From contig OZ038485.1 of NCBI GenBank assembly GCA_964036315.1, positions 101,971,841 to 102,035,840 on the forward strand: DNA of 64,000 nucleotides. Direction: 5' to 3'. This document shows positions 45,285 through 55,762 of this stretch, one piece after another (positions within the stretch are counted from its first letter, which is position 1; every line of letters starts with the position of its first letter). The notes beneath the pieces were generated by a model. That model saw only the letters and a program-made list of their open reading frames with translations, did no database searches and had not been told where the DNA came from. Source of the DNA: Acanthosepion esculentum. Lineage: Eukaryota > Mollusca > Cephalopoda > Sepiida > Sepiidae. A program made the translations under genes and the position numbers.

Positions 45285-45875
45285 ATTTCACCATCTCTAA
45301 AAATAGATGTATAATGAAAATCACCAGAGTTCTACAAGCTAGAAGTGCAATAGAAGAAACTGTTAGCATAGAAATTACGGTTACATTTAACCATTTCAAC
45401 TGTAAAATGATGAGACCTTGCTGCCAATCTAGTACAGTGCTTAAATTCATAAAGTTTAGATAGCATAGAAGAAAGTTCATCAGAACAAGTACCATAAAAA
45501 TATTTATAGAAAAGCCACAGGAAATGGCAGTGGAAATGTGATGGAAGCTGAGATGTCAGGTCCAATAACATTGTAGATTCTTCTTGGGATTTTATCAAGA
45601 ATCTCTAAATATAGAGCAGGAGCACCAAACCAGATGTGGCAGCAGTATTCAAAGCATGGCTGAATGGTAGACATAAATATATAAGATAGATTCTGGTGAG
45701 AAAAATTGTCTGGCACAACACAGAGAACCAACTTTCTTAGCAGCTGATCTAGCAATTAATTTGATATAATCTTTCCACTTCATCACAGCAGAAAACATTA
45801 ATCCAAGAAGGCACAATGAATCACTCTCCTGGAGATTTGCATCAACAACACTGATAGAAGGTAAAAACAATTTTT
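45285..45875 (-). pseudogene. LINE family A C-terminal relic
   Basis: Leftward from 45870: SDSLCLLGLMFSAVMKWKDY, SAAKKVGSLCCARQFFSPES, then IQPCFEYCCHIWFGAPALYL, RRIYNVIGPD, FYKYFYGTCSDELSSM and RLAARSHHFTVEMVKCNRNF. This is the longest family A translation in the window and shows the full RT-thumb to C-terminal order of a CR1/jockey-like LINE. Four frame changes are needed to read it. The CFPD end and 3' UTR are missing. Confidence 0.8.
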
Positions 45876-45904
45876 AATAATTTTTTTTTTTCAATCCACT
45901 CCAA

Positions 45905-46280
45905 GTAAGGCTATAATGTCACTAAGATGCAAGAGACCACTGGGAGTGAAAGAGAATGAGAAGGCTTTAGAAGAAACCAGAAACCCAATCCTAACAAGGG
46001 ATAAGCCTCTACTCCTGTTCAAAAGACTGGAGAGGAGTGTGAACCAGACAATAAGCAAATCTGAATTATCTATAACTTGCAAATTGTATTCGAGATTCAA
46101 ATCTAAGTATCAAAGCTGAATCATTGTTTTATGCCATACTTATGTTGCATACTCCCCCCTCTTCTGGGGTTCTCTTGAGCAATGGTCACAATTAATACTT
46201 TATTCTATATCTTCTCTCTCTTGTCTTCTCCCAGCTGTGTGTGAAAGAAAGACATCAATAAAGGGAATTTTGACTTACTA
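45905..46280 (+). CDS. Unrecognised short frame with downstream AATAAA
   Basis: A frame open from about 45900 with an ATG at 45916 encodes 67 residues (start MSLRCKRPLGVKENEK, end LYSRFKSKYQS). The composition is charged and protein-like, not low-complexity. A polypyrimidine run (45880-45892) followed by 'caatccactccaag' could be a splice acceptor. AATAAA lies at about 46259, roughly 140 bp after the stop. It might be a 3'-terminal exon or a processed fragment; it may equally be chance or an unknown transposon ORF. I do not recognise the protein. Confidence 0.25.
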
Positions 46281-46599
46281 CTTCATTAAACATGTTGATG
46301 TGTATATTTCTAACTAGCCAGTGGGATTGCTATTTCACCCCCACTGTGGAGAAAGTTCTCAGACAGGAAAAACCATGTCTACATTGTATGATGGGTAAGA
46401 CTTAACTCCCTGAAATCCCTTTCTATCTAACATTCCCATGCTAGCTTCAGTCAGTCACAATCGACTTCCTTTGTTTTCCCATATCTGACCTCAAAGGTCA
46501 ATATGAGGAAGTCAAAGCAAAATACAATTCTCTAAAAAATAATAGTCTGCTAAATTATTATTAAACACTTAGACTAAAATACATGAGCACAAAGCTTTC

Positions 46600-46775
46600 T
46601 ATAAATACAAGTGTGTAATAAATATATATTAAAGAGAAGAGAGAAATCGCAAACATTTTTGGTTGTAATGTGGATTTTTTAAAATATATATTATGCTTTA
46701 TTTTCCATAATTTTGCAACGTGTGTTTTGGGTCTTATGACCTTCTTCAGACAAAAAGTGGATTTTTCCACATATT
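46600..46775 (-). repeat. Hammerhead-like PLE terminus
   Basis: The minus strand reads CTGAAGA (46743-46749), A, GGTC-ATAA-GACC as stem II, then CAAAAC where GAAAC is expected, and 'acacgttgcaaaat'. The layout is that of the other ribozyme-like termini in the window. The GAAA to AAAA change fits CpG decay (CGAAAC to CAAAAC). Confidence 0.35.
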
Positions 46776-47066
46776 AAATTGAATTAATTTTCCTTATGTT
46801 TTTCAATGTTAAACATTCTCTTTTTTGTGTGGTAGTGACACAAATGTCTTTCTTGAACTGGCAGTGAGAAAGTTCTGCTTGAAGGGTAATAAAACAATTA
46901 AGATTGGTCCCAGAAAGAGTGAGGAAAGATATCTGTATTCTTATCTTTTTAATGACCCCTGTGTGTTCTTAGATCTATTTCCATTTTTTTTTATGTGTTT
47001 TTGTTAGTACGCATATGTATTTGTGTATATTCCCTCTCCATACACACACACATATATATATATATT
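46776..47066. other. Unassigned spacer
   Basis: A 60-codon frame at 46825-47007 (GSDTNVFLELAVRKFC...) has protein-like composition but matches nothing I know. A short (CA)/(TA) tract ends the stretch. Confidence 0.3.
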
Positions 47067-47270
47067 TAAAGACATTTATATATATTATGTTTAACGTTCT
47101 TTTTATAGATACAAGTATTTAAGCAAATGCTTTGTTTTATAATAAACAGTATTAAATAACATTTACCGGCCTGAATGTTATTTAATACTGTTTATTATAA
47201 AACACAGCATTTGCTTAAATACTTGTATCTATAAAAAGAACGTTAAACATAATATATATAAATGTCTTTA
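47067..47270. repeat. Near-perfect palindrome, 97-bp arms, 10-nt spacer
   Basis: 'taaagacatttatatatatt...atttaagcaaatgcttt...cagtattaaataacatt' is mirrored from 47174 to 47270 with about one substitution and a tiny TA-length difference. The spacer is taccggcctg. Diverged relatives occur at 16232-16440 and 63033-63140. It is flanked by TA tracts at 47053-47065 and 47301-47345. Confidence 0.85.
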
Positions 47271-47298
47271 AATAAATTATCGGACTATGTCCAATTCA

Positions 47299-47344
<46 letters not shown>

Positions 47345-47348
<4 letters not shown>

Positions 47349-47590
47349 GAAATATAGTCTTAAAGTGTGCTATATTTATGGGGTAAAGTGCTCAATATCA
47401 GAGATAGAGCGTGTGTAAATATAAAAGTGGACATGGAAGTCAGCACTTAGAGGCGACAGTCTGTTTCATGCTAGTGCAATCGTCAGGCGACTAGTCGCCT
47501 GACAATTGCACTAGCATGAAACAGACTGTCGCCTCTAAGTGCTGACTTCCATGTCCACTTTTATATTTATTATATATATATATATATATT
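47345..47590. repeat. Family E palindrome, 76-bp arms, no spacer
   Basis: A tail (47345-47416) leads into arm 1 (47417-47492), mirrored exactly at 47493-47568 except for one base. The centre is gcgacta/tagtcgc. (TA)n lies on both sides (47301-47345 and 47568-47590). Both arms carry a hammerhead-like core facing outward. Confidence 0.9.
47455..47486 (-). ncRNA. Hammerhead-like core, family E
   Basis: The minus strand reads CTGACGA, TTGC-ACTA-GCAT (stem II TGC/GCA), GAAA, then CAG-A-CTG (stem III with A-T closing) and TC. All the core positions I can check fit CUGANGA...GAAA...UH. In the mirrored plus-strand copy (47498-47530) the core is CTGACAA: the G at position 8, needed for catalysis, is changed, so at most one arm could be active. 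Confidence 0.45.
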
Positions 47591-47939
47591 ACTAAACTTT
47601 GCTTGGTACCATATTAAGTCAGAAGAAGAAAAATGGAGTCTGCTGTTCAGAAAATCTGCATGGGAAATTCAGACATTTTATTTGGGCATAAACACTAATA
47701 GGAAATACATAATTCTTCAAAATGGGTTCAATAAGAATTGATGGAAAAGTATGTCCAAGATATGGTGCACTTTCATGTTGCCTTTCTGCAAAATATGCAC
47801 AAGAACTGTAAACTATTCTTATAATAGGTGTTAAGATTCAAATATCTCACTTGTATTTCTTCTATTTATCATTCCAGTGTCATCTGAATAATTAAGGAGA
47901 GTTATATGAAAAGAAGATTTAAGATTTTTAAATTTTTAT

Positions 47940-48399
47940 GTACCAAAACAATATTAGGAAAATTAATGACAAAGTGGAAAAAATTTCTGTATGCAGTGTT
48001 TTGTCCTTTAGGGCTTCATTGGACTAAAGTGATGTATTTTTAATGCAACTATACATACACGTGAAAGGAAGGCATTGCTGAAATTTTAAACAAAAATTTT
48101 TTTCTTAAAACATTGTAGGTTTCTTTGGAGATCTATTATCACAATATGGAATACTTAGTGATAAAAACTTAAACAAAAAGAAACTAAATGAAATTTATCT
48201 TGACTATATATCCAAACACAAATAAAAACAAATTAATTTTAAAAGTTCAAAATTTCTGCATCCCCTCCCCTTCATGCAGATGTCTAGTTACTTTAAGAAA
48301 AATATCACTTTAATCCAACGAAGAGCTAAATGATGAAATGCATCCCGCAAAAAGTTTTCCCGCTTTGTCATTAATTTTCCTATCTTATATATTTTGTAC
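47940..48399 (+). mobile_element. Short PLE with inverted ends
   Basis: The left 'attaggaaaattaatgacaa' is mirrored by 'ttgtcattaattttcctatc' at the right; imperfect arms extend about 90 bp. Between them, 48116-48225 encodes GFFGDLLSQYGILSDKNLNK and ends ...IYLDYISKHK-stop, matching SSFFVDFLLSQCGI of the PLE at 16682-17341. Only the last 36 codons remain. The hammerhead-like cores in the arms (CCAACGA ... GAAATGCATC at 48317-48346) are decayed. Confidence 0.6.
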
Positions 48400-48419
48400 A
48401 TGTTGTATGCACACACAAG

Positions 48420-49042
48420 TGGGTGCTGAAAAAATCTAGGCTTAACCAAGATAGGGATGTCGAACTGAACCCTTTATTTCGCTCACTGGGGTAGGCTGTT
48501 CTAGTTCCACATGCCATGTTTTAATGGATGTCGGTTATCAGTTATCTCCTGTTGATTTCCCTCTGAAAGTTCTCCACTGCCTTAGCTGGGTATTGAACTC
48601 ACACTCTTTGAGTCCTGTCACTGGATCTAACATGTGTCCTTGAGCACACATGGCACAGTAGATAAAGACGTTAGTTAGATCCAGTGACAGAACCCAAAGA
48701 GTGTGAGTTCAATACCTGGCTAAGGCAGTGGAGAACTTTCAGAGGGAAACTGATAACTGACACCCATTAAAACATAGCACGTGGAACTAGAACAGTCTAC
48801 CCTAGTGAGCAAAATAAAGGGTTCAGTTCAACATTCCAACCACCTGAAGAAGGCCTGAGCGTACAATGGCCAAAACGTAATAAATATGGCAACAAAAATG
48901 AGAACAATTGTCCGAATTGTGTAAATAGTGTACATAATACCTCATCTCAGAAATATAGACAGATACTCAAGATAGGAAACTAAAATAAATTCTAATGTTT
49001 TTAAAGTGGTTCAGGCTGAAGATTTTTACCACCTTCATATAG
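48420..49042. mobile_element. MITE family M interrupted by a fold-back SINE
   Basis: 'gtgggtgctgaaaaaatcta' (left end) and 'gttcaggctgaagattttta' (right end) are family M termini separated by the SINE at 48456-48967. Confidence 0.5.
48456..48967 (+). mobile_element. Fold-back tRNA-SINE, copy 5
   Basis: It is flanked by a 9-bp duplication, caagatagg (48447-48455 and 48968-48976). The antisense half starts inside the body ('gaactgaaccctttatttcg') and runs to the antisense head. The hinge is 'aacatgtgtccttgagcacacatg'-type inverted text near 48630-48655. The full sense unit follows: head, body, tail with CTGAAGA-AGGCC...GGCC-AAAAC, then 'acctcatctcagaaatatag'. This is the longest copy. Confidence 0.8.
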
Positions 49043-49661
49043 CAATTTTAACAAGTTATGTTTTTTTTTTTTTGTTTTTTTTTGGTTTGGTTTTTTATAT
49101 TCCAAAATTATTATATTTTGGTGGATATACAATACCACCTTTAATAAGACTTTGTCAACTAGACCAATGCACAGTAATTTGACTGTTCACTGTATTTCCA
49201 TTCATACGTACATCTGCTAAATATTTATAAGTAATAAAAATATAATTCTCTTTATGTATCTGAATTGTTAGTGAAGCTTTTATATATAAAATTATTAAGA
49301 AAATAAATTGAACTTGATAAAACTTTGGTCATATTTTTTTACAATATAAGGCATTTATTTATTTATATATTTAAATTTATTTTCCTTAATTCCTCCCCAA
49401 ATCATATAGCCTGAAGTTTAGGTTTCCAATAATAAGACCAAAACACCCTTGTTTGACATGCTTATCTCCAGATGAGTCCAAAATGAAATATATACATGAT
49501 TATAAATTATGATTACATAATGTGAAAAAAAAAAATCTCAGTATGAATGAAGAGTCACTTAAACACTTCTTGGCAAATCAAGCACATGTGTTTTATGTGG
49601 TTTAGAAATACAGGTGTTTTTTTTTTTTTTTAATTCTAGAAATAACTTAAGTCTCTGCCTG

Positions 49662-49719
<58 letters not shown>

Positions 49720-50510
49720 TTTGGGCATAAATATGGCCTCTATCTTTAATGCAATCAAATTGAGTTGTTAGTATGAAATTCCTACAGAATAAATGTAATC
49801 ATTTTGTGGTAACAGATTCACTTAAGCTGCTACTTTTCTAGTTAAAACCAAAAGAAATCTTTGCATTTTTGTAGATGAATATTGCAATATTTTCTTACTC
49901 TGTATTTATTTTCAGAATTGCAGTAATGCTTCCACCCCAATATGCACCAGAATAAGTGTTTGGGGGATCACGTGTAACTTAGATGTCTGTACATTGTTGA
50001 AAACCTGTACAGTTTATTTTAAAAAGTTTTATGTACACACCATAGCATTTATCTACATTCCTACATAACATGCTATACTTTAAAAAAAAAAATAGATGAA
50101 AGCCTCACTCACCTTTTTAAAAAAAGATTTTAAGGACTAATAAAGCAGGCTCACTAGCTATATCGCTCTTTCATCTCCATCCCTTCCTCCTTTGCCCTCT
50201 TTCATTTCTCTTTCCTTTCTTACTTACCCTTTAACTTTCTACCTTCAGACTTTGTTTCTGCTCTTCCTTCTCTCCCTTGTTTCTCTTTATTCTACTATAT
50301 GGAAATGGCTAGGTAGTTAATTTGTATTTTTTGTGAAGGAGAGAGAAAGAGAGAGACTTTAATGGAGTGCACAGTTACTACACTGATCTTAAGTAGAAGC
50401 TCTAACGTGTGTATAAATAAGATTTTTGATGGGTACTATACTAGTTTTTTATTATTTCACTAAAACCATTTATATTCTCTAATAAACTCAGCAGGTATGA
50501 TGATCTCCAA
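49043..50510. other. AT-rich spacer with (TA)n
   Basis: T-runs at 49061-49081 and 49618-49632 and (TA)~22 at 49674-49717. A pyrimidine-rich patch lies at 50160-50300. No gene recognised. Confidence 0.35.
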
Positions 50511-50523
50511 CTAGTTTAACCAC

Positions 50524-50993
50524 TATTTACACTGTTCAGTCTATTGTCCTCATCTTTATTGTTATATTCACAACGTTTCGGTTGTTGTATGCAAAGCCTT
50601 CTTCAGGTGATTGGAATTTCAAACTGAACCCTTTATTTCATCAGCTGGGGCAGGTGAATAGTGGATAAAAGTGTTGGTTGGTTCCAGTGACTTGACCCAA
50701 AGAGTTGTGAGTTCAATACCTGGCTACTGCAGTGGTGAACAAAAAAACTTGGAGTGTTGAGTTAAAGGGGGATAACTGAGACATCCAGAAGAGGCATGGC
50801 ACATGGAACCAGAACAATCTACCCTGAAGAATGAAATAAAGGGTTCAGTTCAGCATTCCAATCACCTGAAGAAGGCTGGAGTGTACAACAGCCAAAATGT
50901 CATGAAGGTGGCAATAAAGATGAGGACAACAGTCTGAGCAATGTAAATAATTACAATATTAATATATTACCTCATCTCAGAAATACTGACAGA
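50524..50993 (+). mobile_element. Fold-back tRNA-SINE, copy 6
   Basis: It is flanked by a 12-bp duplication with one mismatch, tagttta(a/g)ccac (50512-50523 and 50994-51005). The antisense tail and part of the body (50524-50655) join directly to the sense head 'agtggataaaagtgttggtt'. The sense body, tail and terminal 'acctcatctcagaaatactg' block follow. The antisense tail on the minus strand reads CTGAAGA...AACC-GAAACG. Confidence 0.8.
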
Positions 50994-51005
50994 TAGTTTA
51001 GCCAC

Positions 51006-51685
51006 ATCCACTATAGAAACTCAGTTAATGTAGGCAAATATATCAGGTCTGTCTTATTGGATAGGTACTGGTCTCTTGGTGTTATATATGTCCAACATAC
51101 ATACACAAAGACAAATACTTTTCTTGTTTATTGACTGTTATATACCAAATTTAAAAGATCTATGCTAGAAATGTGAAACACTTGACAGAAAATTGCACAA
51201 TTTTTTTTTTTTTTTTTAATCACTTAGTTTTTTATAAGTTTGAATGTCTTGAAGTATAAAATGGTTTCTTTTCTAAAGAAAGAAACAAAATAGAAAACAA
51301 GATTCTTTATTTCTTGGCAGTGACTTGCAGAGGTTTGGTAATGCCTGGAGCCAACTTCTTGATTGTATGCCCCTAAGACTCAAGTAGTGGAGCCTATAGG
51401 GCCTAGTACTGAGAAATGTGAGAACGGAAGATATTTTAAATATATAAAAACGGATGAAACATGAAATAAACACTTTATTGAAATATGAACTAAATTTTTA
51501 TTTTGCTCTTTGATTGGATGCCCCCTCCTAATATGGATGCCTGGGTTGTTGCACTCTCTGCCTCCCCACTTCTAATAACAGATTCTCTAAATTTTGGGTA
51601 ACACCTAATATCAATCATTTCTTTGTTTTTCCCCTTATGAACATAGCTGATCAGGGCTCCCCACAGTTTCTTTTTCTTTATTTGT
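51006..51685. other. Unassigned spacer
   Basis: No gene or transposon recognised. Confidence 0.3.
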
Positions 51686-52345
51686 GAGTTGTCATGACTT
51701 CTCGGGAAATATAGTGGAGTGGTTTCCTATTGCTTTCTCCATTGCTCTGAATTTAGATTAATCAATCTTTTTAAACAGGTTGCCATCCAAGGTTAGAGAG
51801 TCCACTATTTAGTCCATAGTTGGGTCACTGTCCTGGGTATGATGATAAACTACATCCACGTCCTGGGTAAGACGATAAATTACATCCAACAGCAAGGCCT
51901 CTGATCAGGAGATTTTGAGGATCGTGGAACCACCTTTTAATTGCTGGCGTTTCCAGGTTCACCCTGACCCAGGATGGTAGCACCTATTAGGGTCCCAGCT
52001 ATTGGCAAATAGTTGACACCCAAACTTGTGTAAAAATAGGTTTTAATACCAGAAATACTTTGCAATAAAAAAAAAATATTACCAGCAATAATATTTGAAC
52101 GAAAAATTATTATCAGCAGTACTTTAAAAAAAAAAGTACTAGCAATACAAACGGCTATACATTCTTTGAAAAAAATATTACCAGCTATAGATTTCTTCAA
52201 GGTTTAATATTCCCAGAAATAGATTTTTGAAGAAAAACTCATATTACCAGAAATGAAAATTTTGTCAGCATTAAATAACCCAATGAGGTTGATACGCCGT
52301 AAAGCAAACCAAACCAAAACCATAGTTGGGTTAATAATCAGTTAT
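51686..52345 (-). mobile_element. SINE family F2 split by retroposon R
   Basis: Reversed F2 text ('agttgtcatgacttctcggg', 'ggttgccatccaaggttaga', 'tagtccatagttggg') is interrupted at 51826 and resumes as 'ttaataatc' after 52331. Confidence 0.55.
51826..52319 (+). mobile_element. Retroposon R, copy 2
   Basis: It is flanked by a perfect 12-bp duplication, ccatagttgggt (51814-51825 and 52320-52331). It is colinear with copy 1 (44668-45174), from 'cctgggtatgatgataaact' to 'gaggttgatacgccgtaaag' and a (caaac)n tail. The internal 'atattaccagc' tandem units are more diverged. With two exact 12-bp duplications and matching ends, the element's limits are well defined. Confidence 0.85.
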
Positions 52346-52674
52346 TACATTACTGAAAATATTTGGACTTATAATTCACCTCCTCCATTTTCCTTTACTT
52401 CTCTCATAGGGTTTTGTGTTATCCTATTTTGAAAATCATATGTTGGAATAAACTAGTATATTTAGTTTTAAGAAAATGGTTTTGTCATTTTTTGCCTGAT
52501 AATCACATAATCATTTTTAGAATGAAATCCATTCAAGCAGTAAATTAACTTGCATAAAAACCCTGTACATTAGTCATAGGAGCAAACCTGTGTATGGCAA
52601 CTGTAACAACAATGAATGTGTCTAAGACAAGATAGCCTGATGGAGCCCATCCCTCTTCAGACTTGATTTGAATT

Positions 52675-52945
52675 TTCTAAGTGATTGCTCTATTAAGGCT
52701 AGAGTCTAGGCTACCCTATTATTTACAAGGGTTTGAATTGAGTTTTCCTTCAAGACTGGTTGCCTACCAAGCCAGAGACCTGAGTGTTTCGCTATTTAAC
52801 TTATAACCAGTGGGAGATGGATTCACGCCTTTTTTTTCAAGGATATTAGTACAAATTTGGTAAAATACTTAGTAAGAATTTAGAATGTACATACCAATTC
52901 CACTACCTTTCCCAATAACCATTACACTACCTGCACGTTGACAAA
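52675..52945 (-). mobile_element. SINE family F2
   Basis: Reversed F2: 'agactggttgcctaccaagc', 'acttataaccagtgggagat', '...ggatattagtacaaattt', then the reversed head 'ccattacactacctgcacgt'. Confidence 0.6.
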
Positions 52946-53029
52946 AACTAACAAAATGAAATTAATGTTTTTAAAACTTGTTAGGCAAAAAGACCAATTG
53001 CTGCTGAAGTAGTTAGTCACTAAATATTG

Positions 53030-53635
53030 TACTGAGCATGCTTAATCTATCTTACATACTTATAAGTCTACCATTCATGCTTGCCTTGTATATTGCTGCC
53101 ACATCCGGTCTGGGATACCTGTTCTATATTTAAAGATTCTTGAAAAAAATCAAAAGAATCTGCAATCTTATTGGTCCTGACCTGACACCAATTAATTTCC
53201 CACCATTATAATGTAGCTTCACTGTGACTTTTCTATAAATATTTTCATGGTAATTGTTCTGATGAGCTTTCTACTTTGGTACCTAAACTTTATGAATTCA
53301 AGTGCAGTACTAGATTGGCAGCTAGGTCTCATCATTTTATAGCTGAAATGGCTAGATGTAACTAAGTTCTCTAACAGTTTCTTTTATGACATTTCACACT
53401 TGTGGAACTCTCTTCCAGCTTCTTCCTTCCCAGTCAACTTTGATCTTCAAAAATTTAAATACACTGTCAGTCATTATTTTCCGTCTTGATCATTGTTCTT
53501 TTGTTGTTCTCTCTCCTTAATGGTGTTTTTTTGTTTTTTTTTTCATATTCTTTGCCATACTCAATAACCCCTAGCTTCTTAGTGGTTTTATTGCCTTGCT
53601 TGAGGTGAAATGACTGAAAAAAAAAAAAAAAACCT
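53030..53635 (+). pseudogene. LINE family A C-terminal relic with poly(A)
   Basis: It contains the family A blocks in order: 'tcttacatacttataagtct', the EYCCHIW-equivalent region, 'ttggtcctgacctgacacca', the YFHGNCS-equivalent 'aatattttcatggtaattgt', 'gtggaactctcttccagctt' and 'gaggtgaaatgactg' with an A-run at 53617-53633. Frames are heavily broken. The A tail is well preserved, suggesting a retroposed, 5'-truncated copy. Confidence 0.7.
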
Positions 53636-53809
53636 TGTTATTTCATAAGCAATGATATTTTAGTAAACTTTTAGTTTTATATAAATGAGAAAAAAAGTAC
53701 AATATTTTTTAATTAAACTTTTTAATTTAGATTAAAAGTAGAAATATTATTTGCAGTTCTCTAAACAAAAATTACCATGTATTTATGTTAAATGATGTGA
53801 TTTTTTTAT

Positions 53810-53856
<47 letters not shown>

Positions 53857-54944
53857 CTATGTGTGGGTGTATATTTATTCATATGAGTGTGACCTTTTTA
53901 AATTTTCCTCTTTTAATCTGTAATGTTATGTGAATCCATCCATTGAAATATTTTTTTATGTTAACCTACAACACAAGGTATTTTTCACCCTGTTGTTTTA
54001 TTTATTTTAATATTGCCTAAAAGAGGTAGGCTAGCAGGCAGTTCTTCAGTCATTGAAAGCCAGGTCAAATAAGAGTGCGTGATTTTGTGAGGTAGCCAGA
54101 GTAGGAGAGATGTGGGGGTAGATAGGAGTGGTTAGAGGTTGATAACCGATTAAAACAGGTGATGCATATCATTGAATCTGCTTAAGTATATGCACACTTT
54201 AACATTTGCAAATACAAACATTAATACAAACCTGAGGTGACAGTCCAAAGACAAGATCATTTGTAACATTTAACCTTTTTATTATAGTGTTACCTCTACT
54301 ACTTTCACTTTCGTTTTGTGTATTACTTTTACTTTCAGTCTGTGTATTACTTTTACAAGTAAGGGATGGGTCACATGTATAGCATTTGCATCTGTTGTTA
54401 TTATAATTATTATTATTATAGTAGTAGAACAAAGAATTAGCTTATGTCATTAAATGATAGATGTAAAGATTTTCAGTTTAAAACTGTACACTAATTCTTA
54501 ACACAATGTAATTGTAATTCTGTTTTCCTCAAGGATTTGATACAGGAAAAGCACTTAGTAAGAATTGTTTTTGTAAATCCCATTTTATCAGTGAAGTTAT
54601 ATATGAACACACTTTTTAAATGACTGTCATGTTTTTTTTTCTGTGAACAAGAATACATTACCTAGCTGTTTTGTTCTCATTAGTATGTTTAAATTTTGTA
54701 ACTTGTTTGCAATAGAAATTACTATTTTGCTTTTACTATTATAACGAATAAATTCTGAGGAAAAACGGAATTTCATTTATTCGAATATCTTATTACACTG
54801 ACATTATCGTTATTTTGGATAAATCTAAATACAATATGTATTATCATAACTATGTTTCCTATATTGTTTAATATATGTTGGGAAAGGTCAGGTGACAACA
54901 AATCTCTTCAAAACACCAGCATTTTTATTCTTCTAAGAAATGTT
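53636..54944. other. Spacer, partly duplicated at 60370-60530
   Basis: (TA)17 at 53815-53848. 54800-54944 resembles 60395-60530 ('ttggataaatctaaatacaa', 'gttgggaaaggtcaggtgac'), continuing into the family M MITE at both loci. No gene recognised. Confidence 0.4.
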
Positions 54945-55075
54945 ATACAGTATGAAGGGTGTGCTGAAAATTTCTTGGCCCAACCAGGAAGAAATACAAA
55001 AATAATTTCTGATGTTTGCTGATTTGATAACATTTTAAGAGGTGGATTATTCCAAGAAATTTTTAGTATGAATCT
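54945..55075. mobile_element. MITE family M
   Basis: Left 'gaagggtgtgctgaaaattt' with 'cttggcccaacc'; right 'ccaagaaatttttagtatga'. Its flanks on both sides are shared with 60530-60650, so it moved within a larger duplicated or repeated unit. Confidence 0.55.
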
Positions 55076-55370
55076 AGAACAAGTTATTGTTGAAATTATT
55101 TTAGTCTGTTTATTGCATTTAATTGTTTTTTTTTTTGTTTGTTTTTTTTCTCTTCTCATTTTTAGAGGTTGGTGGGTTTTAGAATTGTATGAATTTTATA
55201 ATTTACTATTTTTATATCATATGCATGTATTTAATGTGTGTATATGATTGTGTATCCAAACAAGTTTGATTTTTTTTTTTTTTTTTTTTTCAAAAAAAAA
55301 AAAAAAAAAGCACCAACAAGGTCTACCAGTTTAATTTTTTATTGTATTTTTCCAATTTTCAGCTAAGATG

Positions 55371-55429
<59 letters not shown>

Positions 55430-55730
55430 CAAGCTTTATGAAACAGATCTAAAAATAGTTGATAGTGCTTAAATCTGGAAAATGTAGTTTAAAACAAGAT
55501 CCACAGTATGAATGGGTGTATTCATGTGAATCTCTCTCGCTCTCTCTCTCTCTCTCTTTCTACCCCCACCCTGGTTGTACTCTATGCCTGTTCTAGGTCA
55601 AACCATAAATTGATTTCTTCACTGCTATCCTTCCTCTTCGTCCCTTCAATTCCACTCTCTTTGTTCTTCTCCCTTTCTATTTCTACTCACACTTGTTAAT
55701 CCGGCTCCCTACCACTCTGCACACCTTTTA

Positions 55731-55762
<32 letters not shown>

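Noticed and set aside
46825..47007. A 60-codon frame as a possible exon
   Set aside because: No recognisable domain, splice sites unclear, and it sits between repeat termini; the evidence is insufficient.
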